Positions 12,370 through 25,600 of a stretch of DNA of 64,000 nucleotides are shown here, piece by piece. The notes beneath the pieces are model-generated. The model was not told where the DNA came from, ran no database searches, and saw only the letters and a program-made list of their open reading frames with translations. Origin of the DNA: Mimachlamys varia (lineage: Eukaryota; Mollusca; Bivalvia; Pectinida; Pectinidae); contig OX392535.1 of NCBI GenBank assembly GCA_947623455.1, positions 35,116,688 through 35,180,687 on the forward strand, written 5' to 3'. Position 1 is the first letter of the stretch. Every line of letters begins with the position of its first letter. Position numbers and translations under genes: made by a program.

Positions 12370-12500
12370 AAGTCCGGGTCAGAGTTCAGCACGTGCCGTT
12401 TTAGTGGCACGTACGATAGGTAGCCTTAGGACAGTGATGACACGTACAGGTGTCTGTGTTTGCCTAGCCATTGAGCTATACGGACTTCCCACCCACCAAC
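12370..12500 (-). repeat. Possible tRNA-derived SINE fragment
   Basis: On the minus strand, gtatagctcaatggctagg resembles a pol III A-box. No convincing B-box follows at the usual distance. Weak evidence. Confidence 0.3.
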
Positions 12501-12839
12501 CCGTTTTTGAATCGTCTATGTGTCTATTTTTGTTTTCATTCTGTGATTGTAGAACCTTTATTGGATTGACACAACATGGATGTTTGTAACATCCCAAAGT
12601 CGGATTGAAGCGAAGACACAATGGGAAAGTGAAAGACTCTGTTTTTGTGATTTAGTATTGTATCTAAAGTGAATAAAGTACGTCCTCAAATAGCTAGGTG
12701 GATTAACTCCCAGTAATGAGTTTGAGTTTATATGATAAATAATTTATATTCATTTGAGAGAAACTAATTAGAATATAATTCCAGTTTTAGGAAGGTGTAA
12801 AGGAATACTGTAACAGCTAATATTTTCGCACATGGAATT

Positions 12840-13248
12840 TAGAGCTGGGTACCACACAATCAAAAGTACCATAGTATACCACGGTATTTAGGCAAATACT
12901 GCAGTACGTACCACGATATACCACCTTGATTGAATGTTTGAGCTAGCTAAAGGTCTCTGGCTGTTTTTGTTCTGAAGCCATTCAACAAGGGGCCTGTCGT
13001 CAGTTTCTTGTTGTGTTATCCTCTAATATTGTTTGAGTGAAGTTATGTCTGTCCTAGTTGATCATCAAATTTATAGGAAATTATAATTAAACCATTGGAA
13101 TTTCACTTGATTCATGTAACAAATAGTTCTTTTGTAAGTTAAATGAAAGTTACCAAAAAAACCGGTACAGGTCTAATGTACCATGGTATGAATCATCAAA
13201 CCTTTATACCAGAGTATAGCGGTATACCAGTAAAACCACCCAGCCCTA
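12840..13248. mobile_element. hAT-like MITE with 8-bp TSD
   Basis: A 409-bp element beginning TAGAGCTGGGTACC and ending CACCCAGCCCTA, flanked by a perfect 8-bp direct repeat ATGGAATT (12832-12839 and 13249-13256). An 8-bp duplication and a TAGGGCTGGG-type terminus are typical of hAT elements. The interior is rich in ggtataccac-type motifs and has no transposase frame. Confidence 0.9.
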
Positions 13249-13490
13249 ATGGAATTTTTTGCTGAGTCAGCCTCCAAACTGTTTGCGATGTGGAAATTTT
13301 CGCGCTGCAGTCATGCTGTCTTGCATTGTACCAATAATACTATTACACACTGTAGAGTATGAGTGGTGTTAAATAAGTTTGTGTGTGGTTATATTCGCGG
13401 AGATTTAATGCCATCGAAATAAGCGAAAATTTCCACATCGTGAACAATTCCCCTTTTACAGTACTTTGTCTGAGAAAACCATACACTCAC

Positions 13491-13646
13491 GATTCGCTTC
13501 ATCGCCTCCTTTTCATTCTCACGAGTGTCCACTGGCTGGGCAGGACCGACAAATATCTTCTGTTCCTCGTCATATTGAAAGTTGAGGTTTTCCAGACTGG
13601 ACAGGAAGTGGCCAAATTGTCGTATACAGCCGACTCGCAGAAAACA
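13491..13646 (-). CDS. smg5: smg5 exon 20 (last one found)
   Basis: 156 nt, phase 0 to 0, donor GAATC/GTGAGT. Encodes CFLRVGCIRQFGHFLSSLEN then LNFQYDEEQKIFVGPAQ, matching human VRICCIRSFGHF..L..S and the block after it. A 61-bp array carrying the acceptor and exon start lies just upstream. The following exons (coiled region and PIN domain) were not found to the left. Confidence 0.92.
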
Positions 13647-16600
13647 CTGGGGAAATACAAATACGATACATTACAAATTGTTGTATACAGCCGACTCGCA
13701 GAAAACACTGGGGAATTACAAATACGATACATTACAAATTGTCGTATACAGCCGACTCGCAGAAAACACTGGGGAATTATAAATACGATACATTACAAAT
13801 TGTCGTATACAGCCGACTCGCAGAAAACATTGGGGAATTACAAATACGATACATTACAAATTGTCGTATACAGCCGACTCGCAGAAAACACTGGGGAATT
13901 ACAAAAACAATATGTACATTACAAATTGTTGTATGCAGACCACTCACAGAAAATACTGGGGAATTACAAATACGATACATTACAAATTGTTGTATGCAGA
14001 CCACTTGCAGAAAACACTGGGGAAATACAAATACGATACATTACAAATTGTCGCATAAGTAAAAGTTTCCTAAATTTACCAGTTCCTTCCTATTTGCCTA
14101 CTGATATTTTCCTTAATGATAGATTGTGTACAAAAACAAATGTGCCAACATTTAGAAATTCATATCTGGGAAATTGTATGTGTTCAGAATTAATAACTTT
14201 GATAAAATGTGTGTATACACTCCCTAGATACGAAAAAAAACAAAATCAAAGTAGAGTACTCAGGGCACGAATGATAATAGCGAACAAAGCATAGACCATA
14301 GGCACAGGTCACTTTGAACAGCCCAACATCTGATGATGGAGGGCTAAATGAAGTTGACAGACAGACGACACACGCTACAATATGGCATAAACAAGAGGCC
14401 CAGAGGGCCTGTATCGCCCACCCTGATACATTGATATCTAGGTAATCATAGTTAAATATTTTCCAAAAATCCATTCAGTACTTTGGTCAACGGACAGACG
14501 ACGGACGGACGACAAAAGCTATGGCATAAGCTCACAGGCCCTTTGGGCCATGTGAGCTAAAAACTTGCCCTTCAGAGAAATAAGTAAATAAAACACTATG
14601 TTATAAATAAGTACCAACATTTACGATTATCAAATGTGTCTCCTAGGTCCCAATAAAAGTACATACCTCCTGCATTTCTGACACGTGTCCCTTCCTTTTG
14701 ATGTTGATTTTAAGACTAGAATGAGCCTCCGCCAGTGGGGGGAAGTGGGAGAGATTGATGTCCTCACGTAGAGGAAATATTTGATGCCAGTCTTGGCTCG
14801 GGATCGAACAGAGAACGTTCTTCACCTCCTCCATCCAACACTGGTCTGTGGGGGATAAAATAACATCATGTACAGATAGTGGCTATCAATACATTCTCCA
14901 TAACAAAGCAAATCTATTGATAGGAGATTTTTAGGAGAAGGAGGAAATATTTGATGCCAGTCTTGGCTCGGAATGGAACACAGAACACTCTTCACCTCCT
15001 CCATCCAACACTGGTCTGTAGGGGGATAAAATAACATCATGTACAGATAGTGGCTATCAATACATTCTCCATAACAAAGCAAATCTATTGATAGGAGATT
15101 TTTAGGAGAAGGAGGAAATATTTGATGCTAGTCTTGGCTCGGAATTGAACACAGAACACTCTTCACCTCCTCCATCCAACACTGGTCTGTAGGGGGATAA
15201 AATAACGTCATGTACAGATAGTGGCTATCAATACATTCTCCATAACAAAGCAAATCTATTGATAGGAGATTTTTAGGAGACAGAATAATATAAGTACTTT
15301 ATACTTGTTTCTGTATCCGTATGTTTGTATTATTTGTATGTACTACTGCTACAACCTTAATGAAAACTCACTAAATCTATTGCAAATAAATTTCATCTTT
15401 TCAAAGAAAACTGTAGTAAACCTTTTCGCCAATTTTGATGGTAATTTCAATGGTAATTTTTATAATTTTTCAGATGACTTCGAACATATTTTTCATGGTA
15501 CTTATGTCAATTATTTTCATGATGCGGGCTTAACCTCCCAAGGAAATATTATTTCATCTCAGAGGACCATAAAAAAGGGGGATCATAAAAATAAACATTT
15601 AAGCATTCCTCTGCAATTCAGCCTGAAGAATTTGTTTGTGAGGTAGAGATGTTTTTTATTCAATGTACAGTACTAAGATAGTAAGAAGCACACCAATGGT
15701 TTCCTCACTGTTTGAGGACTGAGCTTACCGTGTTCTGCCAGAACGGTCTCCAAGGGTAAGATGTTACACAGCACAGAAAGTCGGTGCCACAGGGACTGGG
15801 AACTCTGTCAAATATCAAGTACAGGTTTAATATGTTACACAGAAAGACATTGCACAGGGACTGGGAACTCTGTCAAATATCAAATACAGGATTAATTTAC
15901 AGAACAATATATTACACAGGAATGAACAGACAGTATAATAAATCTTTCAGTTATATAACAGGTTTTAACACTTTACAAGGTAATTGTCTATGTTCAATTA
16001 GTAGAAACAGTTTCATCAGAATATTTAAAGTCCTAATTGTGATTTGGACCATTAAAGTAATCCTCAAAACTAACAGACCCAATAGCCGGGCATGATGTCT
16101 GGATAGATAATTCAATGCAATCTAATTACACCTACCTGGGCACAAGTCATTATTACACCACTGTTACACCTCATCTAATTACACCTACCTGGGCACAAGT
16201 CATTATTACACCACTGTTACACCTCATCTAATTACACCTACCTGGGCACAAGTCATTATTACACCACTGTTACACCTCATCTAATTACACCTACCTGGGC
16301 ACAAGTCATTATTACACCACTGTTACACCTCATCTAATTACACTTACCTGGGCACAAGTCATTATTACACCACTGTTACACCTCATCTAATTACACTTAC
16401 CTGGGCACACGTCATTATTACACCACTGTAACACCTCATCTAATTACACTTACCTGGGCACAAGTCATTATTACACCACTGTTACACCTCATCTAATTAC
16501 ACCTACCTGGGCACAAGTCATTATTACACCACTGTTACACCTCATCTAATTACACCTACCTGGGCACAAGTCATTATTACACCACTGTTACACCTCATCT

Positions 16601-19600
16601 AATTACACTTACCTGGGCACAAGTCATTATTACACCACTGTTACACCTCATCTAATTACACCTACCTGGGCACAAGTCATTATTACACCACTGTTACACC
16701 TCATCTAATTACACTTACCTGGGCACAAGTCATTATTACACCACTGTTACACCTCATCTAATTACACTTACCTGGGCACACGTCATTATTACACCACTGT
16801 TACACCTCATCTAATTACACCTACCTGGGCACACGTCATTATTACACCACTGTTACACCTCATCTAATTACACTTACCTGGGCACAAGTCATTATTACAC
16901 CACTGTTACACCTCATCTAATTACACTTACCTGGGCACAAGTCATTATTACACCACTGTTACACCTCATCTAATTACACTTACCTGGGCACACGTCATTA
17001 TTACACCACTGTTACACCTCATCTAATTACACTTACCTGGGCACACGTCATTATTACACCACTGTTACACCTCATCTAATTACAATTACCTGGGCACACG
17101 TCATTATTACACCACTGTTACACCTCATCTAATTACACTTACCTGGGCACACGTCATTATTACACCACTGTTACACCTCATCTAATTACACTTACCTGGG
17201 CACATGTCATTATTACACCACTGTTATACCTCATCAAGTCACACTTACCTGGGCATACGTCATTATTACACCATCTAATTACACTTACCTGGGCACACGT
17301 CATTATTACACCACTGTTACACCTCATCCAGTCACACATGAGTTTGACGGTGGAGAGCAGCCCCTCGTTGTGGACCACATCAATGGCATACTTCAGCTGT
17401 TGATGACTTGCCTCAACCCTGCAAAACAAGAGATTTTTTTTAAAATTCGGCAGATTTCAACAGAAAAACTTCAAACGCCATATAATTGCAATATCACAAT
17501 GATTTGAGACATATACTGAAAGCAATACAAGACTTTTGCTTGATGCACAAACAACATGCCTATGAAATATGTTGCAATGTTTCAAGACTGACTGGTCCTT
17601 TTGTCAAACCATGACTCGAAACTTAACATTATTTTATCAAAAACTCTTTTTTTTGTTATTTTCTTATTTTCTATGCAATAGTTTACACAAGTTGTATCTG
17701 AAATCAATGGAAATTGCATCATTTTCTAGATAATTTATGTGATTGGTTAAAAATATTAAGAGGAATTCACCTCAAAATACATGATATTAATTAACCAAAT
17801 AAAATGACATAGATTTTATAGAAGGAAAAATGGTGCTTGGGAAAAACATGATATAAAGAGGAATGTGATATTAACAGGAGTGATATTAAGTGGAATCCAC
17901 TGTATTGGGCTATGTTTAATACATACATTTTTTATGCAGACAGTCTGATACATCGTATACATTTAAACATTTAAAGTGATTTAACTGGAATGCTCGGTTA
18001 ACTCGAAAGTCTGACCATGGCCTCGCCAACTTCGAGATAACGAGGTCCGACTGTGCACACCTTAAGGTAACAACCATGTTAAATTTACCTGTCTCCCGAC
18101 CCAGACGTACTGCTGTAATCTTCAGTCTCCGTATCATTTTCTACATCAGCACCTGATTGTTCTGTCAAACATTCAAAAAAAAAAAAAATGATATCAATGC
18201 ATTTAGCATGTAGGCATACAGAAGTATTTGTCACAGATGCGTTTTACTGGAGTCTTACCTGAGTCTGTGGGGGCCATACTAGCCTATATATATATTGGTC
18301 ACTGTTAAATCTTACCTGAATCTGTGGGGGCCATGCTAGCCTATATGTAATCTTACCTGAGTCAGTGAGGGCCATACTAGCCTGTATATATTGGTCACTG
18401 TTTAAATCTTACCTGAGTCTGTGGGGGCCATACTAGCCTATATATATATTGGTCACTATTAAATCTTACCCGAGTCTGTAGGGGCCATGCTAGCCTCTGT
18501 ATCGGTCTCTATGACAAAGTTAGCTAGCTTGTTGGTGATTTCAGCCACATGGAGAGCTTCCTTGCTGGAGGCAAAACCTGTCAATGTTACAAAGGAAACC
18601 AAATAATGTCAAAACTATGCAGTAAAGTACGGACTTAACCAGATATTATTGCAGCCAGCTATATGTATTTCTGGTTAGTTTTCTTGATACATATACAGAA
18701 ATCTTGAGCATTCATTTAAGTGAATAGATAAGTACACAAGATGCTTATATACTAAGAAACAAAGCACTGACATGAGAGCATGAGAGCAGAAAATGAATGA
18801 AACATTTGATGTCCATGTTGAATTATTTGCAATAAATTTTTAATGAACACATATTTGGTCTACATGGAGAGACTCCATCAAGGAAATGGAAAGACTGGAA
18901 TGTACACGATGACTGATAAAAGTAAAACTGTGATGGTTTTCAAAATAGACAAGGCTCCTTTACTTTACATGATGGACATGGGGAAATGCTGGGATCAAAT
19001 ACATTCAACGAAAGGGGCCAGTTTAGAAAGGGTAATAAAAGTAAGGGGTCAGTTTAGAAAATATAAGATTATATAGTGTCAACTTAGAAAGGGATCATAG
19101 TCAGTAGGGTCTGTTTAGAAAAGGTGAGTAAGAAAATTTCAGATTAGATTGGTTCATATTAGTAAGGGATCATAATAGAAAGGTTCTGTTTAGAAAAGGT
19201 CTGTTAAGAAAATTTCAGATTTGATTGGGTCAGATTAGAAAGGGATCGTAATAGATAGGGTCTGTTTAGAAAAGGTCAGTAAGAAACTTTCAGATTTGAT
19301 TGGGTCAGATTAGAAAGGGATCGTAATAGATAGGGTCTGTTTAGAAAAGGTCAGTTAGGAAACTGTCATATTAGATAGGGTCAGATTAGAAAGGCTGGCT
19401 TACCTGGTGGAACAGGCACTTCTTTCTTTCCTTGGATGACATCTTTACAGTTCTCAAACTCGGCAACATCAAATTCGTACGACCTGCTGTTTTGCGGGGA
19501 TAATCGAACGTTTTGTCGAAGAAAAGACGCAGATGAAGAGTATAACTCTGATGACAGGTGAGCAAGTTTTTCGTTTTCCGCCTGATTAATCCAAATTGCA

Positions 19601-22600
19601 TTATTAGTGTCTGATACACCACCAGGGAAAACTGTTTGTGGATCGTGAGCGTTTGTGTTTGAAGATGACTTGCTTGCATCAGCAAATCCCGGTTCCAACT
19701 CTTGACTTTCCATCAAGGCATCGGACATATCCGAGTCTGATTCATTGGTGAAAAACCCTACAAATTCTTCTTCCTCTTCTTCTGAGTCACCTGACAGGAA
19801 GTGGTCAGACAAATGATCGGCACCTGAAATGTCGTCAATTTCAACTTATTTTTAATCAATTTCAATTCATTTGTTATTAATTTCAACTTAATTGTTATTA
19901 ATTTCAACTTAATTTCAATTGAATATTTGAAAAGCAGTTAACAAATTTGATTTTATGTTGCTACCCTTTGTGACAAAAATAGATATTAAGATATTTATGG
20001 GGTAAGGTGCCTGATTGGGCTCGCGTCCCTTTCCCACTGGTGAGTTGCTGGTCACTATGTTTAGAAAAAAAAAATTATTTCACAAAAATTATGAAACAAG
20101 GTATCAAACTTATATAAATCACTCGAGCAGATGGCCCCATACCTTTTCACGTCCGGTCGGGGAATCCAACCCCGGCCAACTTGGTGAAAGGCAAGTGCGC
20201 TATCAACTGCACCACCTGACCACCCTATACTATATTTAGTAGACCTGACCAATTTCGTTTTCTAGTGGAAAATAACTCTGAGTCAGTACAGTGGACTCCT
20301 CTTTATATCATGTTGCATTTGTCAGACAAAAACGTGATATTAACAGGAATGTGACAATAAGAGAAAATGTTTTTCCACTAAATCTAGTGCATTTTCAATC
20401 TCCATAACTAAAAGTAAGATATTCAATGTACATATGAAGATGTTTCAATATATAGATAACATTATTTCAATTAAAAATCATTTTTGGGGTTATTTTTTAT
20501 TTCCTATGCAACATTTTGTGCAAGTTGTGTCTGAAATCATTATAAATGACATCATTTTCTGGATATTTTATGTAATTGGTTAAAATAAAACATGATATTA
20601 AGACAAATTCACCTCAAAATACATGATATTAACCAAATAAAATTACATCTATAGGATTATATAGAGAGGAAAATGGTGATTTGGAAAAACATGATATAAA
20701 GAGGAATGTGTTATTAACAGGAGTGATATTAAGTGGAGTCCACTGTATTAGAGTATTAAGTCTGTGACTTTGACTCTTTTTCAGCACATTTACCTTCACT
20801 GAGATCCGAGACATCAGACAGGTCTGAGCTGTCATCACTGTTACGTCGTTTTCTTCTCCGTCGCTTAAAACTTTTCATCCGAGATGACTTTGACTTCTGT
20901 TTGAATAAGGCAATTGCAATTAATAACATATTCATGCATAACAGATATTGTGAGTAAGGAAAACTATTATCATAATATGGCGAATTAACATAAAGGATAA
21001 AATACTGTATATTTCCATTTGTTGGTTCTCCTGAATCTACACAGATTGGTTTTAAATGATGGGTTACCAAAATTCTGATAGTCTGAACAGACATTACAGT
21101 CTTGAGTCGGCATGGACCAAGGAGGAAACTTCAATTTTTACCAGCATTCAATTAAAGTGAGTTTTGAATATAAATGTTGAGTTCGGACTGACTGGCGAAA
21201 CACTTCAAAATAAACAGTGACTTTGAGTTATACATGAGTTTGAAATAACAAAGATTGACTGTACTTTTATAATTATATAGGTCAGTCACTGTCACTCAGT
21301 TTCGTAACTGATTTTGAATTATACATGAGTTTGAAATAACAAAGTTTAACTGTATTGTTATAATTATACAGGCCAGTCACTGTCACTCAGTTTTCATAAC
21401 TGAAATGATGACGTTGACTTCGAACAAATTACCACAATACAAAGGGCTTTACAATATCTCTAACTGGGTGACAATGATACACATACTTCCGGCTTTTCAT
21501 GTTGTATTGAATTTTCCGTAACAATTCTTTTGTATTGGGAACTGTTGTTGTGATTCTGAGATGATGGCGGAATTTCCTCTGCTTCCTGTCCTTGTGTATG
21601 GTGGGAGATGCGGCCATTTTCTTCGGGGTCTGAAAAATCCTCCATTTCTTCATCAACTGTGGAAAAAATTGGTAGCATAAAGTCAAACAAATTAGAAATT
21701 GAAATCAAATTTGCAAAATAAAACATCAAGTTTGTTTATGATCAATCAAAATGAATACAAGTTTATTTGATGCACCTGGCTAAATTAATCTTGTATTATG
21801 TATATAGCCCACACTCTCTAGGAAGCAACTTTATGTATGATGTTTGCTGTTACTCCCACTGACCATTTTAACCACCTGCCATGGGCAGAGATTTCACAGA
21901 ATTTTATTCATCATTTTCATTTCAAACTCTATATCATTATTCATTTCCTAGCTTTTATGTCTCAACTAAACATTACTTTACCAAAGGACATTTTTTCGTT
22001 TCAAAGCTATCTGTGAGCCATTTAACATTTACAGCCTTTATACTCAATTGTAATGCATCGCTGAAATATTTGATGTTTTAATACACATACAGCAAAAAAA
22101 AAATTCACCTCTAAAATCAAGTAAGTTATCCTTGTTCAGGGGTATATTTCAATTCGTGACAGGTTACCATCAGAACAAGGTTGATAATTTCTTTTCATTT
22201 ATGAATATTTACATTTGCTCCGTAATTTTCCATTGACACAATGCTAAGAGGCAGTTGCTACCATACACTTATAACACCCAGTGCCTCAGACTGTAACAGC
22301 AATTGGTATTGTGACGTCATCAATCTATGTGTACGTCATCAATTTCATTGTTGTCTTCACTTGATTTGCTGTTCAGAATCGGTCCGAAGAAACTAAATAA
22401 AGCACAATAATTCTATTGAAATGTAAATATAAGTAATGAACATTTTAGCAAATATTGTTACAGTCCTATAACACACATTACTAATGCTGACAAACTTACA
22501 TAAAGCCCTACTGGGCTTTATTTAGTTTGTCATTAAAGGCCAATATACATAACTTTCAGCAAAACTTGAAGTGAAAATCAAAGCTAATAACTTATTATAT

Positions 22601-25600
22601 TTATAGAGTTAGCTAAGATAAACTGATATCAGCAATATTCTAGATGAATTCTTATGCGGTTATCGGTACAGCAGCAGTTAAAACACGGTATTTGTAAATA
22701 CGCGTCCATTTCGAACTGTCTTCTACCTTCGGTTTGTTGTTGAAGTGGGCCCCACCTGAATTATTTTCAATTCCTAGGATTTTTGGTCAAGAGTTTCTTG
22801 TTAGTTACCGCTCAGGTTTACTTCGTTTTAGGCTTATTTTTGCGTGGTTATCAACTGGATTTGTTTTCATAATTTTTCAGAATCTCGAAAAATTTCCTGA
22901 AGTTACGTATATTGGGCCTTTAATAGCAATGTGTGTTATAGGACTGTAACAACATTTGCTAAAACATTCATTGCTTAAATATCTCTTATATATTACTGAT
23001 GAATTTACTTAAAACTATTATCCAGGCATCTAATTACCATGTTGATGAAAGTCTCTTTGAAGCAGTTTGTTTGGGTTCTCCTTCTCGTCCAGAGCTGCGT
23101 GGAGACGGATGACCACATGATTTAGGATGTGCGAGAACAGTGCGAGGAGAAATGCTGTGGCTGCCGTCATCTGCTTAGAACCTGCAAATATCAAACCAGT
23201 GGGTAAAGAGCTCCATTATTATTAGAGAAAACCTTACCTTTTTTACTTTAAAGTTGCTGATATTTACAAGGGATTTTTAATTTTGTGAATGCACTAACTT
23301 TGTGAGAATAAAAACCTCCTGAATATTTTGAAATCGTTACCATGGCATCCATGGATCACATGTACCGTTCACCTTGACGTGTTATATAAACGTGGAATTT
23401 ACACACCATGTAAGGTTAACTTACTGCTCATTGCTAGTAGTAACTAAAACTCAAAACTCTACCGTAATGTTCCGAAACAGGTAGAAATTACTATTTTCAA
23501 AATTAAATCCCTGCGAATAATTCCAATGACAAACCTCGTAACTGAAGTAGGTGGATGGTAGCCATACACATGACGACAAGCTTGAAGACCATGTCATCGT
23601 CAAGGTGCTGTAGTCCGTCGTAACGGCCGTCCTCCCGACTGTAGATGTCCGGCTCGTGAAACATACACAAGTTGAAGTTCTGAAGTGTTGCCTGGCAACT
23701 GTCTTGTAACTCCGACGAGTCTGGACTGGAAAATAATGACCAAGAAAAGAACATTTTTGAAAACAACCGAAAACATTCTAGGAATCAGTAACTTGGACCA
23801 AACTCTGAGAAAATGTCTATTTCCTCTTGATACTTCCTCTTGATTTGATAGTTGAAACCACATTCATTCACCACTGAAGACACATTTAAACTCTTCCAAT
23901 TCAATGGTTGGAATAGTTCATTCTGAAATTTTTGGGGTGAAAGAGTTAACCCTTACATCCCCATGCATCTCCAGTAGAACCTACCAAGCATTGATCTGGA
24001 TTCATCCATTATGATCTACAGGGGTGGAAGGGTTAAATATTGATACAATGTATAACCATATATCTATATACCTTTAAGTAACTAGAATAATGAGAGGTCT
24101 GCTGGTAAAGCTGCGACAATATACAGTCGAACCTCGTTAATCCGGACACCTTGGTTCCATCACAATTTTGTCCAAGTTGCAAATCATCCGGATTGTCGAA
24201 TCCTGCCCCCTGACGATCGTTAGAGATCGTTTGGTAAGCCTACTGTATACAAATTGTACACACGACATTGAATGTGTAACATAAGAAAGTGTGTTGAGTA
24301 ACACGTTTATTGTTTTGTAAATTGGCATCTAATTGTTGGGAAATAATTGTATTTTTTGAATAAAAGAATGATCTCAACTTTGATAGTGTTTGTTTTTGTC
24401 AAACTGATCGTATTTTGCTCATCTGATTCACAATTTCACCGCATGTCTACGAAGGTAAGTAATGTGTTTTTTTCGAGTTGCCTCCCTTGCACTCCATTCA
24501 AATTCCATTTTTAGCGACTTGGGGAAACACCGGCCAAATTGAATGTAGAAAGTGTGATAATCTGATTGGAAATGACGAGAAATGGAATACAGGAAACACT
24601 GGTTTAGAGTTACGTATTTATTCAGGCATCAAATCGAATAAAACATTATTCATATGTAATGTAAGTTTTTGTAAGGTTTTTCGACTGAACGAAATTCACA
24701 ATTTAATCTGCAATAATACAATAATTAACTAGACCTAATTAATTTTAAAAGTTTTCACTGATCCGTGTTCAGTTTGCCAAGCGGTACTGTCACGGAACGA
24801 ACTCTTAATACGTGTACCGAATGTGAACAGTCCACGCCGAGTGTCATCCGTGCTAATTATTTCACACCCTGATCTCCGATATAAAAATTGTCATTGTACA
24901 AACACTTAACTCTGTTCAGCAACAAAGCCTTGATTTTACATTTCCACAGGTAACTTACGGCATACGACTCGCCTTGTTAGAATACAATATCGTTGGAGTT
25001 ATCGCCCGTCGAAATACCGGAAGATTTCACAAGTTTACACAAACAACATTTGGCTCGGTGTGAAAAGCTTAATCAGAATTCATTATGAAATATATGTACA
25101 GTGTACATGTATACAAGCCATACAGTACAGGTAACAATGCTTGTATATTTACTCCAATCATAGCCGTGGGGGACAAACTACATGTATGCGTCAGTGACAG
25201 GTATGTGTATTACATGCGGTCAGGCGTGAAACTTGTGATTGTAGACAAATCTTTCATTCCTTGGTGTAACATAATGGGTTCTGATCGAGACATTGCGACC
25301 GGATTACCGAGACATGAAACACCATGTTATAGACGTTTTGTTCCCGGAAATTGATTCCGGAACCGGAACGCGAATTTCCGGATTATCGGTGCTTTTTAAC
25401 GTTGGGGAAATATGTTCCCGGATGTTTTCGTCTGGATTACGAGATTTCCGGATTACTGATTTCCGGATAAACGGTGTTCGACTGTATATATATAGACACC
25501 AAAATAAAAATATCTGCTGAAGAGGTGAACTTCATAATGAAAGAGACCAAAATTGTATCAAACTTTGTCATAGACTTCAATTGTAAATACTACTGAAATA

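Noticed and set aside
13383..14294. 303-codon plus-strand frame
   Set aside because: Antisense to smg5 exon 20 and its 61-bp array; the minus strand has the conserved protein.
20140..20230. Functional tRNA gene
   Set aside because: A- and B-boxes are good but the acceptor stem is not paired; SINE-like setting.
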